The notes under the pieces were generated by a model. It searched no databases and was not told the origin of the DNA. It worked only from the letters and a program-made list of their open reading frames with translations. Position numbers and translations under genes: made by a program. Positions 23,601-34,551 of a stretch of DNA of 64,000 nt are shown one piece after another. This stretch comes from Clarkia xantiana subsp. parviflora. Taxonomy: Eukaryota > Streptophyta > Magnoliopsida > Myrtales > Onagraceae. The stretch lies in contig JAPTYO010000007.1 of NCBI GenBank assembly GCA_036873135.1, positions 8,042,763-8,106,762 on the forward strand, given 5' to 3'. The first letter of the stretch is position 1; each line of letters begins with the position of its first letter.

Positions 23601-26600
23601 GATCTCAGAATCGAATTTATATTCTCCGTTCAGACAACCTATTTCTCTGGTTGGGAATCTCTGTATGTCCGATCGCCAAAACCCTTTGATAACTTAAAAC
23701 CACCGGAACTTGTTTGCTTAAACCCCAGCTCTTATTCTGATACCGTCGACCAACCTGACCTGCCGGTAAATCCTCATCACTTACCGGCTATAGACGGTTG
23801 ACGGGACGCCTTTAAGGAATGACCGGTTTCTCCGTTTGTCTGGTGGCTCCCCCGTTTTCATTGGCTCGTGATGGCGACACGTGGAGAGCAGGGAGGATCG
23901 ACCGGCTCAGTATGGTCCGCTTGATTGATCGATAAATCCGTTTGGTCTTTTCTATTTCTATTTTTATTATAATAATTTTTATTATTATTATATATATATA
24001 TATATATATATTATACTTTATTTATCTAATTTAGTATCCATATTTTTTACGCAATATTTATATTAGGTTAATAATTTAATCACAGTTTAAGTTTGCACAA
24101 TATTATTTTCGGTGTCTTAGATTTAAATTGTTGTTAATGGGCGTCCTGAGTTTTTTCCGTTGCTTTTTTATTTTATGTATGTTTTTTCTGTTAAATTGAT
24201 GGATTTTGGATCAATAGCTCCATAAATCCAATAACAATAGCATTTAAACAAGAGAAAATAACAAAATGACATTTATGCTTCCTTTTAACTTTGTCAATTA
24301 ATGTGTACATACAATGTAATTGAAGATTCTGTGCAAAATAAAAGTTCAGTTTAACTTAATTAACATAAATATACATGAATAAAAAAACTCATATCTATTC
24401 ATTAAATAGTTACCCAATATAATTAGATAGTGACATTGGTTGAACCGTTGAAATCAATAATTCTACTGTTTAATATTAATTTTAGAGATTTTGACATTGT
24501 TGATTGTGTTGCATATATAGCACAAACCAACTTAATTAATATAATTTTAATATTTATAATATATACTTTTTTTCATTTAATCTACTATAATATTATATTA
24601 CTATTATATGAAGGCTTTTCAGTATTACTAAAAAAAGAAGGCATTTTAGTGACATATATATACTATCAGTTTTTTTAATTTACGACCCTGCTTTGATAAA
24701 TTAATTATCCCTAAATATTTTTCTTTATTCGTAAGTACAAAATAATTGTAATGTAACGTAATATAATTAACAATTGAGATTATATAAACTTGTATGCAAT
24801 TTCAAGTTTGAAATATTGAAGTATTTGTATGTACTTTATGATATACTGCAATGCAATATGTTAATCACCCATCACATGAGTCTATGAAATAATCATTGCA
24901 CATAACATGTAAGTATGTGACTAAACATGTAATGTAAGGCTAGCTATACAACATATGGGGACACATGGAGATTGATTGTCTTATCATATAATTAAGTGTA
25001 GGTTTAATGAATTACATTTGTGCACATTATTATCTTGTGAGGAAGCTGGAAGGCAACGGGATACAGAAAACCAGCTCCATGGTACTTACTATTCACGTGA
25101 TATCAGATCCAATCCCATATATTCTATCATTTTGCAGTGGGGCCATCATGTCCTTGAGATTCTCAACGATCCTAAACTATTATTAACTAATATTTATTAT
25201 TTGTTTATGTCTATTTTAAATTGCTAGACCACCGAATACGTAACGTGCTATAATCTGTATCTATACTACATGTTGGTGCTCTTTAGGAAATTTGTAATTG
25301 AATATACAAAATGAATTTAAACGATTCATATTAAACAATGTGATAATATGTGTAGATATACTGTTAATATTTGATACATAAATTTAAAAATTTAGAGCAG
25401 TTTATATATAATAATTAGGAAATGTTTTTCTTTTTTGAGCCGATAGTAAATATTATAAATTCATTATCTAAAAATTCTGTATTGGGGATTTTTTTTTAAT
25501 AACATTATAATATGATTTTTTTTTCTTTTCAAAATGCCCACTCTACATGAGAACTCGTTACAAAACTTTTAACTAGAAAATGTCTTTGGATTTATTTTTT
25601 ACGCGAGGCGATCACGGAAGGCCACTTAACTCACAATTGGGGGAAATTCTTGGTGTTTACACCAAACTAATAAATACATGGCAAGTGTCACGCTAGTGGT
25701 TTTTTTTTTAAACCCTAAAGATAAACCTTAAAATAATAAGAATTAAAGACACTTGTCATATATTTATTGGTAAGTCTACACAGGAATTAACAGCTGATAC
25801 GGTTGCTAATCGACTAAGGAATATAAATTGTGTGGTTTACTTCCTTACTATATTCAAAACCTGTTAAAAAATTACTAAATAAAAGTAAACACAGTTATAA
25901 TATATATAAAAAAAACAACTATTGCATATAATTATTAAAAATGTGTTAGTTTTTATTAAGTATTTTTTTTTTTTTTACATTTGCCATATTTTATTGCTTG
26001 TTACTAAGATAATAGTTACGGATGCAAATGGGTTACGATTCCCTGCGAATACGTGGAGTCCTGTTCAAATTTTGTATCGAAAACCCACAGGCCAGCCCGC
26101 CCTTTTTATCTTATATATATATATATACAGATATAGATATACGATATGTGTATTATGTAAAATTTAAGAGTTATATAACACGGTTAAAACAATAAATTAG
26201 ATTGCGATAGGGTTTGATGTGTTTGACTATTATTTGTACTTGGAGTAATTTTAATGATGCACTCACTGTTGTTGTTAATTAAAGAAAGTACGGACAATTT
26301 TAAAGACATAATATTCTCCATTATGAATGGCGTTGACGTGGAGATCGATCGATACCAAGACCAGACCAGCTCAGGCTGCCCATGACGAAGCGCGGATTTT
26401 GTGTCAAAAGTCAAAGCCAACTAACTGTCTTAGTTGGTGACACGTGTAGGGGCGGCGGACAAGACAAGGTTCACCCCGTGTCTACGGAACTGCTATCCGC
26501 GACACGTGGCACGTGCTGAGTTGGTGCTGTCCACGTTCTCATCTCATCAGCTGCCTGCTGTTCTTTTACCACACGTTTCAGAAGTCGATGTTTGTTACGG

Positions 26601-28050
26601 CTTCAAGTCCAAAGCCCCCGAGACTAATATATTATATATGTATGTTTATTACCTTTATTTAAAGTCTAACTCTATCTAAACCCTAAATAAATTTAACGCT
26701 ATTAATTTACAGGAAGAATATAAAAGAAATAATTATTTCCTTTATTCTTCAAAAAACGAATTGACTAGCCAACTAGAAAATTCTATCTGGCTGCTACTAT
26801 TCATCGGATCAAGAAACACATTGTTCGTCTTGTCTTGTGAATGATGATAATGATGTAGCCAACCCAACTCCACTCCATCTCCAACTCATTCACCCAAGCT
26901 GTACGGAACTATATATATAATCTCTTTTATTTCTATACATTAGCCTGTGGACATTCTTATGTGATGTGGACTTCTATTTCCATATTTTCGTTTCTTTTGC
27001 GGTTAATTATCACCAACAAAACTTTAGGTACTTTGATAAATGGCTAGTTATATACGTGTATATATATATATTATAATTATAATTTCTTAGCTTGTGTTTT
27101 TTCGCTTACTGACAAATTGATAGCTTTGTAAAATGTTGTCTATTTTTTAACGGAATTGGTCATGTATATTATAACTGATTAAAGAAAAAAGGGAAAATTT
27201 TCATAAAACTGTGGAATTTTTCTTAACTATATTGTCACTCATAAGCATTTACCTAACGAAAATTACAAATTTCCATCATAATTTGAGAGGTGTTTCAAGA
27301 ACACAATATTTAAAAGGGTAATTCCATATTTTTAGTTTAGTTTCCAAGTTTTTCTTAAATTACATACAAGTTATATAACCAATTATGTCCATATTATACA
27401 TAATATTTGACAATGCTAATAATTTTTCCGTAAAGGGAATCCTAAGGCAAAAAAATGTTTAGCAAATTGTTTAGTGGTCAAACTTCAACTATTAATTTAT
27501 TAATTAACTATTTGTTCTAAAATGAACTAGTAATATGAAACTATTTAAACTATTATATGGATAGATCGATAGATGGTGGGTATTAAGTATTAACGCAACG
27601 TTATTATTTTGTTCATTTTAGGATATAGTACCCCTTTCTAAATAGTTTTTTGTTTTTTTTTTGTGTGTGTGGCCAAGGCCCCTTTTAAATAGTCAAATGA
27701 TGAGTAAGCAAAGTCCTAATCACTGAAGAAGCAGGCTTAAAAGTAAATCCAAGCCAGTGATATAGATTACGTCCACTTTAATACGGTTGTTTAGTAAAAT
27801 TGAAGAGATTGTCGGATTTTTTTTTTTTTTTTAATTTTAAATATCTGTGATATAACCACTACAAATTCCTCAACCACTGGAAGTTCGGTGCAAAACAAGT
27901 TCCGAATCAGTTTACATCCCCTGCAGCGGCTATAAAATTATGTGCAATACGTACATCTGTTTTAAAGATTGCCGAAACACTAACAGACAAATTAATTACA
28001 TAATAAAAATTTAACATCCTGGAAAATTTCAAATAAGAATGGATTGTAAT
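23601..28050. other. Long intergenic region
   Basis: No gene was recognised over about 4.4 kb. The first 330 bases are moderately GC-rich and probably hold the TRP-like promoter. A TA microsatellite lies at about 23990-24010. A small inverted-repeat element may lie at about 25630-25800 (TTGGTGTTTACACCAAACTAA against its complement near the other end). At 26430-26520 three ACGTG-core G-box motifs occur together. Open frames such as 24430-24678 and 26434-26679 show no family features. Confidence 0.5.
26436..26515. promoter_or_regulatory. Cluster of G-box/ABRE-type motifs
   Basis: Within 80 bases there are GACACGTGTAG, GACACGTGG and GGCACGTGCTG, each with the palindromic CACGTG or ACGTGG core bound by bZIP and bHLH factors in plants. 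Local GC content is higher than in the surroundings. No start codon of a recognised gene follows on either strand, so it may serve an unannotated transcript or be chance. Confidence 0.35.
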
Positions 28051-28820
28051 TAGGGGTGGCAATTGTTGACACGACACGACGACACGATCTGACACGGATC
28101 TGCTTTTTTTCGTATCCTGATCTACACGAAAATCTGACCGTGTCTTATAGATCTGTGACACGACTAGACACGTTTTTAGGCAAGTCCGTGTAGATCTGAT
28201 CTGTAGGTACACGATAGACACGCATCGACACGACTTATTTGAAACTTAATATTTATATAAAGCCCAATAATTTTGCCAAAAAAAAATTATATAATGATCA
28301 ATAATAATTTTAAAAATATTGCAACTATTTAGTACATTAATCTATTTAAAAACAACTTATAATATGATTGTTTGTAATAATAAAAACTTCTATTGGCAAA
28401 AAAAACTTATAATATGATTTCATGTGCTAGCTTCAAGATAACTTGAAATTTAGATATCGGCTTATTTTGTTTGAAATGTTCGATTTTTTATATTTAAGAA
28501 ATTTTTCTTTATGAACTTATTATTTGTATAATGAGAAGATTCAATTATTTCTCAAAATATGATGGTGCTTGATTTAGGATGATTTTGTAACATTTGTCAA
28601 AGTTTTGGGCTAAAAAGTGTAATATTTTTTAGTGTAAAAACAAAATTCCGTGTCTCGTGTCTGTGTTCCGTGTGACACGATATCTGCCAACTCCCGTGTG
28701 ACACGAGAACTGTCTGTGTCATATTTAAAATGATCTGTTTAGACACGAGAGATCTGTTGACACGTGTGTCACAAATAACACGACACAAATCGACACGACA
28801 CGACATGTTTGCCACCCCTA
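28051..28820. mobile_element. hAT-type non-autonomous element, 770 bp
   Basis: Terminal inverted repeats are TAGGGGTGGCAA and TTGCCACCCCTA, perfect over 12 bases. ATTGTAAT is directly duplicated at 28043-28050 and 28821-28828, an 8-bp target duplication. Sub-terminal parts are dense in GACACGA words in both orientations, as in the related element at 16199-16741. The interior is AT-rich and non-coding. Confidence 0.88.
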
Positions 28821-28828
28821 ATTGTAAT

Positions 28829-29024
28829 CCTCAAATGAGGAGTTTATCTGATTCAGCTATGTGTACAGGACATGGGTTGTCAGATTTAGTTACATATCTT
28901 ACGTGAAAGTGGAAATGAAATATGATTTATTGATACCCTAAAGGTAGGTACCCCATTAGATAATAAAGCTTATATGTTTTTCTAGGCGTTACCAAACTTT
29001 AACCAATTATTATTATTATTATTC

Positions 29025-29056
<32 letters not shown>

Positions 29057-29171
29057 GTATACTTTGTTAATTTGTTTTTTGTTTATTGTTTTGTTTGTTT
29101 ATTTTGTTTTTTGTTTTTTTTGCTACGATAGACTATGTTAACTGAGTGACGGAGTTAATACGCAACCCTAA
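28829..29171. other. Intergenic region with ATT microsatellite
   Basis: AT-rich spacer. A trinucleotide ATT repeat with one interruption runs from about 29007 to 29056, followed by a TTTG-rich stretch. No gene was seen. Confidence 0.7.
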
Positions 29172-29588
29172 GAGCATCCACAATGGTTTTACATAAATTG
29201 TATTCTTTAAAGTTGCCACGTAGACATTTATGTACACTTTAAGTAATACGTAAAGTTAAGACACACGTAAAAAATATTTTCTCTGCAATCGTATTACTTA
29301 AACATATTCCTTAAATATATTTTATTATTAAATTTTCCAACAACCACCAATAAGATATTAGCATTAATTATAAAATGAATTAATTTATAATAAAAAATTG
29401 GTTACGTAATACATAGTGCATTACTTAAATTTAAGGAATGCTTTATATAAAAACATAAATTTACGTGTGGGTCCCATATTTAAGGAATGCTATGTAAAAC
29501 CACTGTAGATAATTTTTGTTACTTTACTTAAATAAACATGTAAGACCCACGTTTACGTAATCTTTACGTAATACCACTATGGATGCTC
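29172..29588 (-). mobile_element. Tourist-like (PIF/Harbinger) MITE, 417 bp, copy B
   Basis: Same element as 4585-5001 but in inverse orientation and of identical length. Ends are GAGCATCCACAATGG and CCACTATGGATGCTC, flanked by TAA on both sides (29169-29171 and 29589-29591). Only about five substitutions against copy A were noticed by eye. There is no coding capacity. Confidence 0.87.
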
Positions 29589-29960
29589 TAACAAACGACA
29601 AATTCCAACCACACCAATTAAGATTTAAGACTAGTTATCTATTCCATCTGTGTGATATTATATACGAAATAGGGAGGTTCAACCTATTATTGTTTAATTA
29701 ATTTAATTATTAATTAACTGAAGTTTCTGTGTTTTCAATATATTAATTAAAGAGTAAAAGTTTTAGGAATGAAAAGAATATTTATTATTAATATATAATA
29801 CTTTACCCTGTACAATAACTTATTTCAAATATTATTGCTGAAAACACCAAGAAGAAAAAAAAAAACTAGTTATCCAGGACCAGAACACATCACATCAGAT
29901 GGATAAGAAGAAAACTTATTCCTCACCGTATAACATCTATTAATTCCCATTTTTCAAACA

Positions 29961-30190
29961 TTGATCCATCAGTTTAGACTTTAGAGACGGATTTAATCAT
30001 CCCAAGTAAACACCATCTGAAAATAAAAATATTCATATTTAACATTTCATTCATTGATCCATCGTTTAGACTTTAGAGACGGATTTAATCATCCTAAGTA
30101 AAGTTATGAATAATAACTAGAAACAAGGTGTCTCGATTCAAACACCATCTGAAAATAAAAAATATTCATATTTAACATTTCATTCATTAC
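29961..30190 (+). repeat. Imperfect direct repeat, two copies
   Basis: A block starting TTGATCCATCAGTTTAGACT and ending with AACATTTCATTCATT occurs at 29961-30053 and again from 30054 to about 30186. The second copy has about 40 extra bases in the middle. No coding or element ends are associated. Confidence 0.75.
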
Positions 30191-30688
30191 ACATTAATTA
30201 AATTTGAGTGAAAATTATTTTAATTATTATAGATTAAATAAATATGCTATGAGTCTACTCTCCAAATGAGGGCTTCTTAAGACACCATGCGGAAAAAAAA
30301 GTAATGATGATAGGATAAATTTGGATTTTTTATTTTTTTATTTTTCACATAGTGTCTTATATATAAGCCCCTAGAATATTTTTTGTTATCGAGTCAGTCC
30401 CGTAAATAGTGAAATATTGACTCTCTACTTGAAAATGTCCAACTCAACAAGAGAGGCCAGAATGGTAATTATGGGCCTCATAAAGAACTATCAAGTGAAT
30501 AAATGCATGAACCTTTCAGAATGGTGATTATGGGCCTCATAATCTTTGGATTGGCCTTTTCTGAGTTTACCTATTGCTAGGTACTTCAATCGGCCCTTGT
30601 AAATATATTGGGTAGAACAAACAACATAGAATTGTATGGAGTTGGTTTTTTTCTCTTTAGTGAGTTCCAAAAACATGTAAAAATACAT

Positions 30689-30759
30689 GCGTTTGCCGGG
30701 AGTCGAACCCGGGTCTATTGCTTGGAAGGCAATTATCCTAACCGTTGGACTACAAACGC
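30689..30759 (-). tRNA. tRNA-Gly (anticodon TCC)
   Basis: On the minus strand the sequence folds into a full cloverleaf: acceptor stem GCGTTTG/CAAACGC, D arm TCCAACGGTTAGGA, anticodon loop CTTCCAA with anticodon TCC, and T arm CCCGGGTTCGACTCCCGG. It has no intron and no encoded CCA. Box A and box B promoters are internal. It is nuclear-type and nearly the same as other plant tRNA-Gly(TCC) genes. The surrounding open frames are chance. Confidence 0.95.
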
Positions 30760-32204
30760 TTTGTATCTTTTTAAATACATAAATGTTTAATAACACAAAA
30801 TCAAGGAAATCATAACTGGTGAGATTTGTTCCCAAGATGTCAATTAATTCCAAATGCTTTTCCAAAATTTGTTTGGGCTATATGGGATGGGATGGGTTGG
30901 ATTATTAATAATTGATAAAGATCTAAATTCTTCATTTTCAAGCAAGGATAACAGATAGAGTCAAACTGGTAAGCTTCGAGTATATATTTTGTATATATAA
31001 ACGCTAAATATAGACACACACATTCATCAAAACATGCAGAGTGAATGTGAGGAGGAAGAAGGAAGTTCTTTAGTAATTAGTACTCAAGACATGATTGAAT
31101 CTTATTGTAACGATTCCATTCTAACTGCCAATGCGCTTGAGAATCAAATTTTGTTTATATAGATGGGGTTGATTAAAATGATATCGGTTTTATTTAAACT
31201 CAATTTTGCAAATGTTAGATCAGTAGACATAATATATCAAATTCCATGAGCGAGAAAAAATTATTTCTTACACATATCACGATGTATCTGATCTAATAGA
31301 AAATGAAGTTAAAATAAACTCTACTTCAATTTAGCTAAACACCCACGAGCAATGCGTAAAGTTGGGGAGGCCTGTCGGGAAGCATGCAAGTAATTGTGCA
31401 TGGTCCATAACCATAAACAAAAAATTAATTGGTCCCTCTCTTTACGTTTACCATAATAATATTGTCTGAATTTTCAACTTTGTTGAACTTTGGTTATCCG
31501 TCCATTTTTAGGGTTAAATTTAACTTAGTTATGTGAAATGACACTTTTACCTTATTTATTTATTTATTTATTTATTTAATACCTTATTTGAGAAAATGTG
31601 CCATGACAAAATTACTCCTAAAGTCAAATTAAGAAAATGCTTTTTTTTTTTGCTTGAAGGGGCATTTTTGTCTTTTCAGGTCAAGCATGTGAGGGGCACA
31701 CTTTGGTCGGATGGCATTTTCGGGATTTAAGTTTATTTTCGATCACATGCCAAGCATGTGAACAAATTCTGTCAGTTTTAACGGCAAAAATTGACGGAGA
31801 GCCTTATATCAACAAAGTTAAAAATTCAGACCTTCCAAATTAATTTTTGAAAATTTAGACATCTTCTGTTAACATAGGTCAAAATTCAGATTTTTCATAG
31901 GTTATTAATCCTATTATATATTGAAACGGCCAACAATACATAATAAGCAAAGGCCGGGGCGAGCCACATGGGTGGGGATAAAATTACTAGTTGAAGGGTT
32001 GCCAAAATCTAGATTTGTTTTCATATGGGTAAAATCCTAAAATAATTATGATAAAAAATATTTTTTTCATTCTTAAAGTTCGAATTTGAAAACGAGGATT
32101 CATTTGATTTTTGAACCTACGAAATCGGCGGAGTTTGTAAAAGGGACCATACTAAGTAAAACTTACAGCTTGCAGTAAAATAGGGGAAAAACAACTAAAA
32201 AATA
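30760..32204. other. Intergenic region between two tRNA genes
   Basis: AT-rich, without a recognised gene. A TTTA microsatellite lies near 31556-31580. A long-TIR-like element is possible at about 31457-31905 and is listed separately. Confidence 0.5.
31457..31905. mobile_element. Possible relative of the 18.2-kb foldback element
   Basis: The left part (TCTGAATTTTCAACTTTGTT) is inverted near the right part, where the complement of AACAAAGTTAAAAATTCAGA occurs at about 31813-31833. Shared words such as CAAGCATGTGA and the stretch around GTCAGTTTTAACGG also occur in the foldback at 18237-18974. A target duplication could not be fixed, so ends are approximate. Confidence 0.4.
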
Positions 32205-32205
32205 T

Positions 32206-32278
32206 GCTCTCGTTGAGAGTTGAACTCAAGACCTCCCGCTTACTAAACGGGTGCTCTAACCAACTGAGCTACGAGAGC
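32206..32278 (-). tRNA. tRNA-Thr (anticodon AGT)
   Basis: Minus-strand cloverleaf of 73 bases: acceptor stem GCTCTCG/CGAGAGC, D arm AGCTCAGTTGGTTAGAGC, anticodon loop TTAGTAA with anticodon AGT, and a T arm with loop TTCAACT. The discriminator base is A at 32205. There is no intron. The sequence matches the plant nuclear tRNA-Thr(AGT) pattern closely. Confidence 0.95.
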
Positions 32279-32589
32279 TGACAGTTCATTTCTGACAATT
32301 TCATACCAACATTACAGAATATTACCAAATCTATAACGCAGGAACTGTTAATTTTACAAACTAATACCATTTGACATCCAAAATCTACTCAGAGATGGAA
32401 CAAACAACAGTATCATGCCATAATCCGAATATTCATGGACCCAACTCTAGTACATAGTTAGACACATTAATGGCACAAACAAAAGGAGCAACCTAAGATC
32501 CTTCCTTTAACTTGATTAAACCAATAACCTTACATTGAAAACAAATGACAATCAGGGACCTAAGTATTGGCTGAAAGGCTCGCTTGCTT

Positions 32590-34551
32590 TCATCGCTTCC
32601 TAACAGAAAGGAACTTGAACGCAGCTGCCCATTCCCGACTTGCTGACTCAGCAACCTTCTTACCGTCCATGTATGGAGTCCAGGATCCTTTCGTGGAATC
32701 CGATAGTGTCCACGTCACCTTTTCTGGGGGATTTGTGAAGTCAAAGTTCAATGGAGCAGCTGTTGCCTTCTTCTTATGGGAGCCCTCTCCGGGCTATAAT
32801 GCAGTTGATGTTCAAATCAGTATCGAAAGAGATAAAAATAACAGAAAGATCTACAGTAAATGGTTTTGTTTCTTTACCGTGCCCATTGATTCAGATTCGG
32901 AGTTGTCTGAGGATTTCTTCCTCCTAGTTCCATTCTCAAGATAGTAGAGGACTTCCTTCTTTGAACGGAATACGTGACCAGACACTGGATCACAGTAGTA
33001 CTGCTCCCAAGAAACATACAACAATTTTCAAAATAAGAACTTAACTGAGCACAAGTCAAGAAACTCCGGACACTAAAATATGTAGATTATGAAAGGTGGG
33101 CAGAATATGCATAAAAAACTAAAAAGCTCCAATTTTTATGAACAGTAGGGCATAGTGAAACAACAAGGCATGTTACTGGGTCCGAGGTTTAATAAACACA
33201 ATTCAGACAACACAGTGTAAAACACCCGTAACTCAACATTTGAAGCTAATGCATATGCCACGAGTAGATTGGAGTTTACAGATCCTTCAAGCTTTGTTTG
33301 GCTACGCATTGTGAAGCAGGGAAGGAGAAATAAAATCGTTAGTAGTTTGGCTATGATAGTTAAAGGAAAGAGAATGATAGGAGATGGAATCACAATCCTA
33401 GGTTGGGTAGAGGATATTTTTTTATTAGTTAGTAAATGAAAGGAGAGGGAAGGGAAGGGAAGGTGAGTTGTATGATCCGGCAAAATTATCCTTCCTGAGG
33501 TAATATTACTAGGAGATGAATTGTAAATATTTTGGTTTCAATAGTAATCCTTTATTTTCAATACCCCTTATTTTCAATCTAGACGTCTAAAACTGGAGGG
33601 AGTGGTAGGTAAAATGGGATTCCACCATTTTCACTAATAGTCATTTCTATGTCTACTCAAACAAGTTAAGAAAACCCCTCTACTTTCTGCTCCAATTATT
33701 CTTATTCAATCAAAACCTTACAAACTAAGAGATCCACTGAAGCTAAATGTTTCTCATCAAGCTAAATATTAAGACAGTTCTGTATAGCCAAATCATCCCA
33801 AGTAGAAGATAGTTGCATATCAAACTTGTTTCATTGTCTATGTTCTTCTAAGTCCACATAGGCCTAGAGGATAATGTATTTGATTATGGTTCTCGTTAAA
33901 TGGCATTCATCTATTTAGAAAAGTCAGCAGAAAGGGCATCTGAGCATAACACAATCGTATAATCGGAGCAGATAAACCTAATCTGTTAGTTCGAATCACT
34001 CCAGTAGTTTCTTTACTGGAATATGAAAAAAATATGAGATTTTGCATGCATTTTCAATTTTGTGCAACTATAAATCAACTCGAATATGATCCGGAATCAA
34101 CAAGGAACAACTAAAAAAACTGCAGGTTAAAAACGAACTTGAAAAAGCTGTGAAATTTGACCTTATCAATACTTCCAGCAGTGGCGCCGGATGCTCTAAC
34201 TCTATCCTCGACTATCCAACCAGGTGGTAACCAATCCGGCGTCTCCCCTGCAGCTACCCGTCTTTCACCAATGGAAAGACGCCGCCTTTTTTTAGTCTCC
34301 GAACTCTCCGGCGCCGGAGTGGCTGCCTTTTCACCGTTGGAGTTCCGTTTCGGAGCAGATGGCGGGGGGCTTGCCACTGAGCCCCGACCTGACGCCTGAA
34401 AGGTCTCTCCGTCCGAGCTCGGCTGCTCCGATTCTTTAATTAGGGTTTCGCCGTTGGAGGCGGCAGGGTCGATGAAGCAGCCAGATTGAAGGAGAGGATC
34501 AGGGGGAATGATTCCGTTGAAGCGATCGGTATCTGGCTCGGCTGTTGACAT
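32590..34551 (-). CDS. Methyl-CpG-binding domain protein, MBD5/6-like
   Basis: Nuclear protein of 238 residues with one MBD, most like Arabidopsis MBD5/MBD6, which bind methylated CpG DNA at chromocentres. Exons: 34551-34162, 33000-32878, 32793-32590, all phase 0 with GT-AG introns. The first 105 residues are low-complexity (Pro, Ser, Glu) with a basic KKRRR patch near residue 88. The MBD starts DWLPPGWIVEDRVRASGATA at about residue 106, is split by intron 1 after SIDK, and continues YYCDPVSGHVFRSKKEVLYY. The C-terminal part, with TWTLSDSTKGSWTPYMDGKK and VAESASREWAAAFKFL, is the family-specific tail. Intron 1 is 1.16 kb and contains a possible MITE-like stretch (about 33290-33660). The start is the only ATG that keeps the full acidic N-terminus. 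Confidence 0.93.

Noticed and set aside
28051..28820. GACACGA-rich repeats considered as a possible CRISPR-like or satellite array
   Set aside because: The repeats are irregular, occur in both orientations and are bounded by hAT inverted repeats with an 8-bp duplication.
30491..30865. A 124-codon open frame overlapping tRNA-Gly
   Set aside because: The tRNA is certain, and the frame reads through it with no recognisable domain.
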